Part shown: one piece after another, positions 21,370-35,624 of the stretch
Position numbering within the stretch: the stretch's first letter is position 1
Layout: each line of letters opens with the position of its first letter
NCBI GenBank assembly: GCA_029783825.1
Contig: JAREIK010001466.1
Location: 86,962 to 150,961 of the forward strand
Reading direction: 5' to 3'
DNA: 64,000 nt
From: Sapria himalayana
Taxonomy: Eukaryota > Streptophyta > Magnoliopsida > Malpighiales > Rafflesiaceae
Program-made: the position numbers and the translations under genes
Notes under the pieces: generated by a model
Told to the model about the DNA's origin: nothing
The model's database searches: none
Seen by the model: the letters and a program-made list of their open reading frames with translations, nothing else

Positions 21370-23961
21370 ATCAAGAACAAACCTACATTTGCGTGGAATT
21401 AATTTTTTTGGTTCATCTCACAGCTTCAGAAGCTAAGGTGTTGTTTCCAGTACCATGGAGGACCAACCAAGGCTTTCACATACCTATAATAGGCTAAAAC
21501 TCTACCCAAAAAATTTAGGGACGCATAAACATATTCACAGATATATAAAAATAGTTATTATAGACATGAACAAACACAAATTAAAGTTTATAGGCATACA
21601 ACTTCAACAAAAATCTAAATGATGTCCAGTAATGATGTTTAGAGAGAATGAGAGTGCAAAAATAAAATGTTTTAGGAATAATGAAAATAATAGAAGCTAG
21701 GCCTCCTTTTGATCAAGCTGAAATCAGTAAATATGAGACCCACCCATTGGAAGGACCATGGCAATGTCTGAATGCTTTGAATCAATATTTTTTCATTTGT
21801 CTCACATAATGTGTCCTACAAAGATTCATTATTAGATAAATCAACAAAGCAAAGAACAAAACCAGAATAAAAAAAATTGAAACCTATAAAAAAATTTTAT
21901 CTTGTTTTGCTACACAGACAAAAATCCATAATAGTTCAGAAATAATTTTCATACGAAATCATCCTCATAATTAGTAGGGAATTTTGTGCTAGCCTTTCCT
22001 ACGAGGTTTCGCAACAGAATCTCGAAATGCTATCTATTGCATCAATTCTGCTAACTGTGACTCTATATAAGACATTTACTATTTCATTACATTCTTAATT
22101 TCTTTCATCTCATCATTCATATCTTTAATTTCTTGCATTTCTTCAATCAAATAAATAATCTACTCCTTCTTCTCTTCTTTCATTTGCTACATTTCTTCCT
22201 TCAAATTAATATACTGCTCATCCTTCTGTTCTTTAATTTCATATATTTCTTCCTTCAAATGAGATATCTACTCATTCTTCTTTTTCATTTTGGTTTCCAT
22301 AAAAACAGTACATTGATTTGTTTCCATTGCTTGTTGTTCTACCGCCTCATCCACCATTGGTGAGATAGCTGAATTAGAAGCATGACTACTACAACAAAAT
22401 GCCACTCCCTTCGAGCTAATGTCATACACTCACTACTTCTTACGACCTTTTGTGGTCTCCAAATAAATAGGCTCATAGACAATTGGTTGAAGATCCATGT
22501 AACCCTCAACTTATTAATGAGCAGCTGTTACATGTTCTTCCATTAGTTCATGAGATAAAATAAAAAAAATAATATTCTAGATATACATAAAATAAAATAA
22601 ATATTTTGCATTCCAAACAATTTTAAAAATGTATTGTAGTATTATAAAATTTTATTAATATAACAAATTCTTATAGTAATCATCTGAGACTTATTGTCAA
22701 CAAACTGACTATCCACTTTCTTCACGTGTATCTTCCTGAAAATCTCATAAAAATTAGAATCTCGACCTAATTCTCCAGCCAAGAATATGTTTTTATTAAG
22801 TCATAAAAAATCAAATTATTAAAAAAATTAACAAAATTAATAAATCCATCCATAGATTTGATTTATTAGACTATTAGGACAACCACTAAATATATAAATG
22901 TTTAAAATTTTTAAATTGCATGAAATTTCAAGCGTGCTCAATGCTCAACTTTGACCCTCCCGTGTGTTGACGGATTCTTGAACCTAGTCCAACTACCTCA
23001 CTTCATCGATGTTTTGCTAGCAATATCTGATTTTTTTTCTTCACATCTGGGTCCTCCCAATAATTAAGTTACACCGGCCAGTCATCCTCAGATATAAAAA
23101 TAGGTCTTTCTTTCATATTCCTCAATATATGGACAAAATCATAATACCAATGAGTAGCTTTGATCTCTCATAATGACTTTATCTTTCAATCAAATTTTGG
23201 CGCCAATGTGCAATGATTGTATATATAGAAAAATCACAAAATATTTATACTAACAATAAGAACATAATAATTTACAACTTGAATAATAACCAACATAATA
23301 GTTAAGTAATTAGATAATTATTTTTCAATACTTTTGTTTTGTTATTTTTACCTAAAAGTAATTAAAATAAGACCCTTTTGTCGATTCAGAAATTTTCTTC
23401 TAGGAGAATACTTTAGTATCAACTATTTTCTTGAAATAATTTGTAATTATAGTCAGGACACCTGTGAAATAGAATAAAATTGTACAAATAAATAAATAAT
23501 ATGGAAAACAAGCAAATTATAACAATATAAAAAAAACACTGACTGTAACATCAAAAATTTTTTTTCAAGACATATTTACATATTCTTTTACCTTTCATCT
23601 ACAATCTCAATTACTAACTTTGCACTGACTTCAGAGGAAGGAACAACATTTAATGATGTCAGTTTTTTTTTGTAAACGGGGGAACTATCGGCATAAAATG
23701 TAGTATAGAAGATAGAGATAGATCAAAAGTGTGTGAAGGAAGCATAATGGTTGGTGGACTTATATCTGATAAAGGTGATAGTAGATGTCTCAATGATGGT
23801 GTTGGTGATAGAAATGAAGATGGTGATTATGATGTTGAAGTCTGGATATGGTGGGTATGAGATGGCACTAATTTTGCAACATGATGTAACATAATATATG
23901 AATTTAGTTCATTTCTCTGTCCATGTCCACCTCCACCATGGCCATGTCTTTTGGGCACCAT
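21370..23961 (-). pseudogene. TNP1-like CACTA accessory gene of element C, broken
   Basis: A start codon at 23961-23959 opens MVPKRHGHGGGGHGQRNE, followed by a Pro/Ser/Thr-rich region with SPTPSLRHLLSPLSDISPPT, interrupted by stops at about 23830 and 23650. An intermediate part lies at 23000-22920. The Ptta/En/Spm core at 22790-22680 reads LAGELGRDSNFYEIFRKIHV. At 22550-22400 comes LMEEHVTAAH and EPIYLETTKGRKK. A long coiled coil from about 22370 to 22050 follows (METKMKKKNE, ISHLKEEIYEIKEQKDEQ). The tail at 21370-21560 matches 4440-4640 in element A. The gene lies just downstream of the TNP2 remnant, the usual En/Spm order. Several stops make it non-functional. Confidence 0.8.
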
Positions 23962-24101
23962 CTACTGGACAAAATAAAACATAGAACAAATAATAGAGAT
24001 ACGATGAACAAGCATGTATTTTAGAATAAAACACACCGATAGATTTCAACAAAATATAGAAAGTCTTTGATAGTTTAGTATTATAATAAAATTATAACAG
24101 T

Positions 24102-25985
24102 TTAATTATCATCATCACTAGCATCCTTCAATGAATTTTCTCAAATTTTGTCTGATTCCTATAGAAGTTCATACTCATCTTTAGATAGAAATTGATCATC
24201 TTCAATTTTTATTAGGCCACAATTTGAGTCACATAAATTTTCTGGATATTCATCTACATGCATAAGCTCAATATTATTTATGTCATCTTTCTGGAATTCC
24301 AGTTCAATATCTAAGTCTGCACTTCTTTGTTAAGATGTTGGTACTTCAAAATTTGATCGAGCTTTGATTTTGCAAATTGCCCATCAATCACTATTATCAC
24401 GAGATAAACTCGGACATGTATAAAAATATACTTGAGTGGCTTGAACTTCCATAATAAATGGCTCTTATCGATTATATATAAGTTTATGATTAACATCCAC
24501 TAGCTTATAATATGAATGCATCTTTGTTCCCATATTTCATGTATATCTAAGTTTATGCATAACATCTACTAGATTATAATCTGAATGAATCTTTGTGCCC
24601 ATAATTTATGTATGATCAAACCATATGCACTTTAATAATACAATCATATTATTTTCGAGTCTAGGATACTCCAACTCAATAACTTCTTTGAGTTTACCAT
24701 AATAATCAATCTCATCTTCACTATAACTTAAGCATTTACTACATAAACCACTATTCATTATTATTTTAGAAGAATCGTGCCCATTTGTCTGAAATTTATA
24801 TCCATTAACAAAATGCCCAGGATAGGTTGTCACATATCTAAACGAGCATTTACTCAGATTCTAAATGAAAATATTTGAATCTCCATTTGAAGGATCGATT
24901 GCATGTGACATAAATTAAAAAAATTATGTTAACAATAAAAGATACTAATAAATTAAATAATTTAAAAATTTTAAAGTTATTAATTCTCACATAATTTTTG
25001 AACCAATTCGCAAATTTAGTTTTTCTAGAATATAATCGACATCATTGCTGGAAATTATTGGTTGCCTATATTTTAACTACTTAATATAAATACTGCACAA
25101 ATATAAAAAGAGAGAGAAAAATATATATCAATTTTTAATAATTCCTAGTAAAGATAAAATTAAATTATGATTAAACCTACAACCATTATAGGTATACATA
25201 CTCAATATATGATGCAACCTCCTCACAATAAAGTAAAACGTAGCTCTGGGTTGCTTTGTACTCTTTATCTATCATACATCTTTTCATTATTCTTCCAAAT
25301 GCTCTTTCAGGGTGCTTGAAGATAGATAGTTTGTCCATATAATCATCTTCTACCATCACATGACCTTTATCATTCTGAGGCACATTTCTATTCTTTGTTT
25401 TGACATGATACTCAAAATAATAAGAACAAAATGATGATGCTTCTTCTACTAAATATGCATTACAAATTGAACCTTCAACTTTTGCGTTATTTCTAATATT
25501 CAATTTCAACTTATGAAGATACCTACAACCACAATGTTAAATTTCAATTATATTAATTTTCAATATTACTTTATGTATGAAATAATAAAACATAGCAAAT
25601 TATATGTATTTACCTTTGAAAAGAATACATCCACCTGTATTACAATGGCCTTGCTATCCTTGCTTCATAAGCCAAATGGACTGGTAAATCCTTCATTGAG
25701 TCAAAAAAATCTCGATGAGAATATCCATTCAAACTTACAAATAATAAGTGGAATTTCATTCTCCAGCCTCACCATGTCATCTATTTTGATTGTGCTTACA
25801 GTTAGCTGTTTGAAAAATAAAGTTCTGTAAGGACCTTCCAAGCACTTAGGGAAAGTAATTCATGGAATGCAATTAGTATTAATCTCTGCATAAATACATG
25901 ACAGTCAAGACTTTTTATTCCAAATATATTAAGATTATTCATATCAACGCATCTACCCATATTTGACACATATCCATCTAATGAA
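24102..25985 (-). pseudogene. TNP2-like CACTA transposase, C-terminal half only (DUF4218-DUF4216)
   Basis: Collinear with the plus-strand copy at 41780-43642. The 107-codon frame at 25509-25186 (NNAKVEGSICNAYLVEEASS, then HPERAFGRIMKRCMID) differs from its partner at 42256-42579 at 4 of 107 residues. The DUF4216-like part at 24833-24606 has VNGYKFQTNGHDSSKIIMNS and LKEVIELEYP. The acidic tail ends at the TAA complement at 24102-24104. The Transpos_assoc and Transposase_21 parts present in element D are absent: similarity stops near 25985. The enzyme would be inactive. Confidence 0.85.
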
Positions 25986-26520
25986 AAAAAGAATAGCTAA
26001 ATATGTAGAATTCAAATTCCAAATTAGAAACAAAACTTAATGAAAAATATAGTAGTGATCAACTAAGAAGAAAAAGAAAATGCAGATATGATACCACCTA
26101 CACTAAAACTAATTCTAAAATCCAAATCAAAGAAGATTAGTTTCTAAGAAATGCTCATATTTTTCTAACATTAACTCGAATGTCAAGCTAGATGAACCAC
26201 ATGATATTCATTCAGAAAAAAAGAAACTATGATTTGTTGGGAATCAGAAACTAGATTATTAGTTAATGACAGATTGTACACCGACAACCTGCATCGTAGC
26301 GATATTCAAGTGAAGCAGATACATCACATTAGAATCAATTGATGAACTTGAGTTACTTTGTTTTGACACCATGTGCTCCTGTAGTCCCGTTTCACTTCTC
26401 CTCTCTTCCTCTTCACAAAGATAGATAAAAAGGTTTAAGTGCTTGAATGCCTTAGCATTTTTATATTTCATGGAAACTATAAATAAACAAAAAAGAGACA
26501 AATATATAAAAGTAAACTAA
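25986..26520 (-). other. Unassigned segment replacing the N-terminal TNP2 half
   Basis: An 80-codon minus-strand frame at 26501-26259 includes FIYLCEEEERRSETGLQEHM and SKQSNSSSSIDSNVMYLL. I do not recognise it, and composition (more mixed than the flanks) hints at an exon. It lies where the transposase N-terminal half would be expected, so it may be filler or captured sequence at an internal deletion. Confidence 0.3.
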
Positions 26521-28118
26521 AATTATAAAAATTTTAAAATATAAATAAAAAAAAGAAATAGATTTTTATTAACCATAAATGATATTATTTCATAAATAAA
26601 AAAATAATATATTATAATAAAGTATTTCATATAAATATATATATAAATTATAAATTTTTATGAATTCAATTTATTTTTTACGAATATAATAAGAAATAAT
26701 TATATATGCATTAAATTTCATATTATTTGATATAAAAGTATAATTTATAAAATTCTAAAAATTACTTAAAGTTAGAAGTTTAATAAAATAAGATATTTTT
26801 ATTATTTTAATAAAAATGAAATTTTAAAGTTAATAGAAAAGATCTTATTCAATTGCTTAATTCTTAGAAATTTTAGTAGGGACAAAATATACAATTTAAA
26901 TTCAAATCAACTTAAGGTCAGTTTGGTAGTACTTTTCAAAAGTGTTTATAGGGATAAAAATTAAGTGTTGTTAGGATAAGGAAAAAAATTTCACTATTAA
27001 TATTTTAAATAACTCTTTTTAAAATCTTAAAAAATAATTGAAGTGTTCTTTTAATAACCACAATGACATATTTATTTTTTAAATCATCAAAATGTTTTTG
27101 ATGTAATTAAAACATCTATGTATTTATCTTTAAATATCAATTTATTGTTTTTAAATTTTATGAAATATTTGAATTTTTTTTATAATTCAAAAATTTAAAA
27201 TCTTCTAGTAAATATTTTTAAAAAACTTCTATAATCATAAAAATATTTTTTTTAAATATAAATTTTTACTTGTTTATTCATTAATTCAGATATTTGTAAA
27301 ATTTTATTTATTTGATCATAAAATTAAATATTTTAGTTTTATATTAGTAGTAATTTTTATGTATGTTTTTTTATTAATTAAAATATCTTTAAAATGATTA
27401 TAATTATATAATTAATTATTTAATGTTTTTTAAATACAAATATTTAATTATCATAATTAAATTTTTTGAAAAAATATTTTGTATAATTTTTTTAAAATTT
27501 TATAATCATAAAAATAGGTTTTTAGCATATATTAATCTAAATTATTTATTTATAAAATCCTATTTTTATTATTATATGAGAAGAATGTGACTTTCAAGGA
27601 TTGTTCATCCATAGACCATTACATACCTATAATATTTGAAATTACATAAAATATTAAAAAAAATTAATATAAAAAAATTAATTCATTATAGATTTGCAAT
27701 GAAAATTATCCCAAGCCAAAATAGCAAGAAAAAAATTCATATCTTAAATACATATATTTTGTGAAAATTATCATTTAATGAATAATCGCTAGTAAATAAA
27801 TATAAAATCATTAAGAAAAATTTCAGAATATTATTTAGCGAGGGATTTATCTTTCATTAATTTAGCAAGGGAAAATCCAAATTTAAAGTTATTGCTAAAA
27901 TGCCCACCATTCTTTGTGTGAAAATTTACGATAATATTAGCTAGGAATAATTTTCAATCAAATATTTTGAAATCTAATCCATCACAAATCCATTGATAAT
28001 TTATAATTCGATGTAAAATCAAAAAACTCTTAATATTCCCTAGCTAATGCCTAGATAATTACCTTGGGATTATTTCCCTAGCTAAATTTCGTAGCTAAAC
28101 AAATATTTTTTTATAGTG
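26521..28118 (-). repeat. 5' non-coding region and terminus of element C
   Basis: AT-rich, without coding signal. 26550-27760 is related to 55270-57000 in fragment E, in the same orientation, and part of it (26640-26890) to the inverse of 31150-31440 in element D. From 27830 to 28118 the TAGCTAGGGA-type subterminal motifs appear, ending in the CACTA terminus at 28118. Position 27092-27099 (GATGTAAT) is the empty counterpart of the hAT-MITE insertion in fragment E. Confidence 0.75.
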
Positions 28119-28121
28119 AAA

Positions 28122-29186
28122 TAGACATATAAATAGTTAGATAAATAGAAAGAAATATAGATAGATAGAAAGACAAATAGATAGATAGATAGTTAAACAA
28201 ATACATAGATAGATAAATTGATAGACAGATAGGTAGACTAAAAGATAGACTAATAGATATATAGATAGATAAATAGATAGATAGTTATATAGATATATAG
28301 ATAGTATATATATATATATGGATAGATAGATAGACAAATAGATAGATAGATAGATAGATAGACAGATAGATAGATAGATTATTAGACTGATAAATATATA
28401 ATAGATAAAAATATTGAGAGATAGATAGATATATCGATCGATAAACATATAGATAGATAGAGAGATGAGAGAAAGATAGAGAAATAGATACATAGATAGA
28501 TATATAGATACATAGGCAGATAGTTATATAAGAAAATTAATATTTGAAATATTTTTATACAAGTGTTTTAATATAATATTTGTTTTTAAATATTTTTATA
28601 AATGTTATTTATATATAATTATATATATGAAACACTTTTATAAATTTTATATAATATATATATCACATTTATATAAACATTATATATAAACACTGATATA
28701 AGCATAATACATTATATAAACAAATATATATATAAACGTATTACATTATATAAATTGACAGATAGATAGACAGATAGAAAGATAGGTAGATAGATAGACA
28801 AATAAATTTGCGTATAGATATATACAAACATGGATAGATCGGTAGTTAGATAAACATATTAATATACATATAGATAAAAAGATAGACAAACAAATATATA
28901 GTCTAATAGATAAATAGATACATAGATAGATAGAGAAATATACATATAGGAAAATAGATATATAGACATATAGATATAAAAATAGATAAATAGATTGATA
29001 TATAGATATAATAGATATATAGATTAACAGATAGATATATAGATAGATAGATATATAGATATATAGATAGGAATTTCAATTGACAGATTAATAGATAGAT
29101 AGATAGATAGAGAAATGAATATATAATGTAATGAAAGACGGATATATATCCATCTTTCATTATTAGACAAATAGATAGATAAATAA
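28122..29186 (-). repeat. Inverted block of the tetranucleotide array, (GATA)n on the plus strand
   Basis: AGATAGATAGAT units with ACAA and ATAT variants, the reverse complement of the TCTA arrays elsewhere. A 250-base AT-rich interruption (28508-28755) made of TATATAAACATTATA-like sequence splits it. It is the only block on this strand in the window and directly abuts the 5' end of element C. Confidence 0.9.
29130..29161. repeat. 32-bp near-perfect palindrome close to the array strand switch
   Basis: AATGAAAGACGGATAT (29130-29145) is followed by its inverse with one mismatch, ATATCCATCTTTCATT. It is not of array sequence type, and lies about 25-40 bases left of the point where GATA turns into TATC. 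Confidence 0.8.
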
Positions 29187-30957
29187 ATATATCTATCTAT
29201 ATGTCTATCTATCTATCTATTTGCTTATTTATTTATCTATCTATCTATCTGTCTTTCTATATATATGTCTATCTTTATGTTTGTCTATTTTTTTTCTTTC
29301 TATCTATATACCTATCTAACTATCTATCTAATTGTCTATCTATCTATTTTATCTATCTTTCGGTCTATCTATCTATCTATCTATGTGTATATATATATAT
29401 ATATCTATCTGTCTATTTATCTATCTGTCTATCTATCTATCTATTTTCTATGTATCTTTTTATTATCTATATGTATATCTATCTGTATATCTATTTGTCT
29501 ATATATATATATATCTATCTATCTATCTATTTGTCTATCATTTATCGATTTATCTATTTATTTATCTATCTATATATCTATAAATTTATATACCTATATA
29601 TCTATCTGTCTGTCTATCTATCTAGCTATCTATTTGTCTGTCATCTATCTAACTATATATTTATTTATCTATCTATCAATCTAACAATCTATCTACCTAT
29701 CTATCTATTTGTCTATCTATCTTTGTATCTATTTTTTTATCTTTTATCTATGAATCTATTTGTTTGTCTATTTTTATATCATTATGTCTCTCTATCTATC
29801 TATTTGTCTATTTTTTATCTATGTATCTATTTGTCTATCTATTTTTATATCATTATGTCTATCTATCTATCTTTCTATCTATTTGTTTTTTTATCTATCA
29901 ATCGAATGATCTATCTATCTATCTTAATTTCTATGTATCTTTTTATCTATCTATCTATCAATATGTCTATATATCTGCATATATATATATCTATTTATAT
30001 ATCTATCTATCTATCTATTTATCCATGTGTGTTAATCTGACTTTTATCTATATGTCTATCTTTTTGCTTATTTATCTACCATTTTATTTGTCTGTGTCTA
30101 TGTCTATCTATCAATATACTATCTATATGTATATCTTTCAATCTTTCTAAGTATATAAATATATCTGTATCTCTTTATGTATATCTATTTGTATATTTAT
30201 TTGTCTATTTATCTATCTAACTATTTGTCTATATATTTATCTTTCATTTTATCTTTCAATGTATCTATCTGTTTACTTTTTTGTATATCTAACTATTTAT
30301 CTATCAATCAGTGTTTCTATCTATCCATTTATCTCTATATCTGCCTATCTATTTAAAAATCTATCTATCTATTTATGTATCTATATAACTATCTATTTAT
30401 AAACATGTCTATCAATCTATCTATCTATCTAACTTTCTATCTGTCTCTCTATTGGTCTAACTATGTGGCTATATATTTGTTTATCTATCTTTGTATCTAT
30501 CTATCAATTTGTCAATGTATCTATCTAAAAATTTATCATTTTATTTGTCTATCTATCTATCTATCTAACTATCTGTGTATATATCTATTTGCCTATCGAT
30601 CTATAAATCTATCATTATATCAATCTATATATCTAACTATATATCTATCTATCTATATATCTATCTATCTATTTGTCTATTTATCTGTCTATCTATCTAT
30701 CTATCTATCTGTCTATCTATCTATCTATATGCTTGTCTATCAATCTATCATATATATGTCAATTAATCAATCAATCTTTCTTTCTTTATATAAATCTATC
30801 TATCTATTTATTTGTTTATCTTTTTTTCATTCTATTTGTCTATTTATCTATCTATCAATCTGTCTATCAATCAGTCTATCTATCGATCTATTTTAAAGTC
30901 TAACTATCTATTTTAATATCTATCTATCAATCAATATATCAATTAATCTATCTATTA

Positions 30958-31004
<47 letters not shown>

Positions 31005-31144
31005 TATTTATATATCTTTAAATCACTATCTATGTATCTATCTAATAATCTATCTATCTATCTATATATCTATTTTTCTATATATTTATTTTTCTATATA
31101 TCTATATATCTATTTATTTATTATCTTTTTAAGAATATCATACA
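29187..31144 (+). repeat. Degenerate (TCTA)n satellite array, block 3
   Basis: TCTA units with the usual variants and a pure TG tract (30969-31002). From about 31060 it decays into TATATATC sequence. Long Ser/Ile/Tyr/Leu frames here are artefacts of the repeat. The right edge joins truncated CACTA 5' sequence at about 31145. Confidence 0.95.
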
Positions 31145-31440
31145 TAGATGTTTGCCCTTGCTAAATTTTTTAAGAATTAAACAATTGAGTAATATTTTTA
31201 CTATTAGCTTTTAACATTCAGTATATATTATAAGAATAAATATAAATTTTTTTAATGATCTTCTCACTTTAAGTAATTTTTTGTATTTTAAAAATTATTA
31301 ATGATATCAAATAATATGAAATTTTATTCTTTTAAAATTATTTCATATTATCTTTATAATAATTAATATGAATTTTTAAAAATTAATTACCATAAAATGT
31401 ATATATTTATATATTTTTTAACATTAATAGTATTTTATCA

Positions 31441-32105
31441 CTTTTAGGAGAGTGACTAGAAGACAAATCATCTTTTCATGTATGTCTTATTATATAAAGT
31501 TTGTAAATTTTGTAGCTATTTGATTTTTTTTATAAGGCTAAACATATATTTTTTTAATTTGTCTATATATTTATTATTTAATTAATTTTAAAATAAAAAA
31601 TTATAAGGTATTTTTTTTCATGTGTACCTTGCTACAAGCACATGAATATCGTTGAAAAAATTTTGATAATAAATAAAAAAATTAATCTTTTTATATTTTA
31701 TATATATATATATTGTTTATTTAATGTTTTTATAATTAAAAATTTAAATATTCTGGAAATATATATAATCACTTGTTGTCGAGACGCAAGAGATAACTCT
31801 AACAAGTGAAGTAACTAAGTCCCTCATTGTCCACCTCTATCTCTCGACACTGACACATCAAAACCTAATCAAAGAGTAATATAAGCGAGATTTTTTTTGA
31901 TTTAAGTTATGTTTTCTATCTTAATTCTTCATCGTTTATCTTTATGCAAGTGTGTGCATTTTGATTCTGTTATTTTTTATTCCAAAATTCTTCTTCATTA
32001 ATCACCATGGTAAGCTTGGATTGCTTATATAAACTTATTCATTTACATACTTCATGTATTTGTGATATAATGCATTCTCATTGTGTATATGTTGATGGTG
32101 CACAG
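31441..32105. other. AT-rich non-coding region of element D
   Basis: I see no frame or repeat family here. A less AT-rich stretch at 31780-31930 is unassigned. Confidence 0.4.
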
Positions 32106-33000
<895 letters not shown>

Positions 33001-34200
33001 ACATGAAAAACAATATATAACTACATATACAACATGTATAGCAATATGCTTCAGAAAATTAATATCCATTCATATCATTCATCTCATTCATACATATCTT
33101 TTTTGGATATTGTATAAATCTTTATCATTTTTCCATATATTTTAGGAACTTAAATTTAATTTTTTCAAACTAAAATGTATTTTTATTATATTTTTATATG
33201 TTTGTATAATCATTATGATTTAATATGTTTAGATTTTGTATTTTTGTTTCACATAATATCATTTAACTAAAATTGATTTCTAATAAAATGTTCATTTGTT
33301 TAAAATACATGTTGTAAATTTCAAAATAAATAACAATATGTTTGTGTAATAAATATTATAAAAAATTTTTAATATATATACATGATATAGTTTCAATTTA
33401 CAGAGATAAAACTGTAAAATTAAAATTTATCTTCAAAATAAAATTTTCGCTTCAAAATATGCAATATGTTATATTTATTATAAATAAACAATGTTCGAAA
33501 TGTATTTATTAATTACAAAAAAAAACATCGTAATGTATTAAATTTAAAAAAAAAATTGAAAAATAATTATTGAAAAAAAACAAATTCATATATTGATATG
33601 GTCATTTATATATTTTGAATAAAATTAAAAAATAATTACTTGTAGAAAAATTTACTCATGTATTTATATGGTAATTTGTTTTGTTTGAACATTATTAAAG
33701 AAATAATTGATTTTTTATCAAATATTAAAGGCATGTATCTATATGCACTGCATTATATTTATTTGAATTTTAAAGTATCTAAAAATTTATTAAAAACAAT
33801 AAATAATAAGTAGAAATTTATCATAGACATTAATATTTTAATAAAATATTTATATAGAAAAATAAAAACAATATTATCTATTTATGAACTATATTTTCAT
33901 TTTTAACATAAATGTAAAAACAAAATAATTTACAAATATGCGAACTTCATTTATTTATATGAGTATAATGATAGTTATTTTAATATAAATATTAAAAAAA
34001 TAACTATGAATAAAATAGATGCTCATATGTATAATTCATAATTTCATTTTATGCATTAATATGCTTCACACAAACACACACACATGCATACACACACACA
34101 CACACACACACAAATATTTGTTTTAAATATAAATAATTTACTATAATTTATATAATATTTTATTTTAATTAAATTTTCAAAATCAAAAAATTTTAAATAC

Positions 34201-34257
<57 letters not shown>

Positions 34258-34590
34258 ATAGATTCATGTGTAACATTAAAAATACATTACCTATATAGGT
34301 ATATGTGTATGTTTGTGTGGGTGTACAATAGTATATGCATGCATAAAAATTTATACACACTAGTTTGAAAATGTAGATACATGTGTGAATATATACAAAA
34401 GTACAAAAATGTGTATGATGATATATAATGTATAGTAATGTATATGGATGTATAAATGTGTGTGTGTGCGTAGGGAAGTGTTTATGCACATATATATTTA
34501 TGCATATATATGTAAATATCAATATTAATTTTGAAAAGAAAAATACTTGAGCACATATATATTAAAATGGTCCACAAATTTGCGAGACCA
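33001..34590. other. AT-rich non-coding region with CA/TA microsatellites
   Basis: No gene. Low-complexity AT sequence with two microsatellites, a CA tract at about 34076-34111 and a CA then TA tract at 34205-34256. Open frames here are products of these repeats. Confidence 0.6.
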
Positions 34591-34599
34591 TGAGGAAAA

Positions 34600-35095
34600 A
34601 GTGTCATTTCTTATCTAATATCTATCTAATATTATAATTTGTTGAGAGTTCTACTATAACACTTTGCCTCAAAATTTGATCAGAGTTCTACTTGCAATGA
34701 TAAGGTTCATTCAATACTACATACCATGGAGTTACATTTTCATTCAATATTATAATTTGTTCGAATAAAAAAATCTGTCTAATATCTTCTTCAACAACTA
34801 TTCTATCTTCTTTTACTTGTCTTGATAAGCTATTTTCAATGTTGATTATATGTACATTTCTTATCTAATATCTCTAGTTCAAACTATTGTAATAGTAAAT
34901 TCCATAAAATCAATCTAGGCCTGACATCTTTCTTTTCTATGAGATATTTGATTATAGAATATTTAGTATATACTATGACTTTAGTTCCCAATAAATATGA
35001 TATTAATTTTCCAAAAGAAAAGATTGTTTATACAAGTTCTTTCTCTATAGTGGTGTAATTCAATTGGGCATTTGAGAGTGTTGTTATCATACTAT
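34600..35095 (-). pseudogene. Ty3/gypsy polyprotein fragment (RNase H to integrase junction)
   Basis: The minus strand from about 35090 reads SNAQLNYTTIEKELV, a stop, then [37 protein letters not shown] and, after another stop, FELEILDKK. This is the RNase H segment of plant Ty3/gypsy elements (AQLNYSTTEKELL, SYLLGSKVIVYTDH, KPRLIRWILLLQEFDLEI). Downstream remnants LSRQVKEDR and VTPWYVVLNE fit the following HLSRL and PWYADI parts. The catalytic TDH has become TKY. No LTR is visible nearby, so only this internal piece remains. Confidence 0.8.
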
Positions 35096-35099
35096 ATGA

Positions 35100-35624
35100 T
35101 AACTATTTATAAATATTTGTATAACTATATAAAACTCTTCATAATTTATATTTAACTATATTTGTAACTATGTAAACTATTTTTATAACTATATTAATAA
35201 CTATATATAACTATTTTTTTAACTATATAATATTTTATAACTATATGAGTAATTCTATATAACTATATTTTTAACAAAATATATAATATGTATAATAATA
35301 TATAACAATATATAATTTTATTTTACTAAATGTATAACTATAAAAATGTTATATATAACTATATCTTTAACTACATACATATTTATAACAATATGTGTAT
35401 AACTATATATAAATATTTGTATAACTAAGTAATACTTTATATAATAAAATATAACTATATTTGTATCTATGTATACATATATCTATTCATATAATTAAAT
35501 CTATATATTTATTTAAAACTTTGTATAAATTTATATATAACTACTTATAATTACTTGTATGAATATATCTATATATAATTATATGTTTAATATAAATCTA
35601 ATTTTAATTATATATACTATAGGT
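35100..35624. repeat. TATAACTATATGTATAACTA satellite, left part
   Basis: Short units of about 8-20 bp with TAACTATAT as the recurrent word. This is the same satellite that resumes at 36545 after the ARF1 insertion. Confidence 0.8.

Larger units (their letters stand above)
18971..28118 (-). mobile_element. CACTA element C (minus orientation, internally deleted)
   Basis: The right (5') end is TTTTTTTATAGTG, the inverse of CACTATAAAAAAA, ending at 28118. The left (3') end is TACTATAAGAAAAA starting at 18971. Both ends carry TAGCTAGGGA subterminal motifs. Flanking triplets are AAA on both sides, which would fit a 3-bp TSD but is weak in AT-rich DNA. Order from the 5' end: non-coding 5' region, TNP2 C-terminal half (25985-24102), TNP1 gene (23961-21370), palindromic minisatellite, 3' repeats. 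The N-terminal half of TNP2 is missing, so it could not move itself. Confidence 0.75.
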
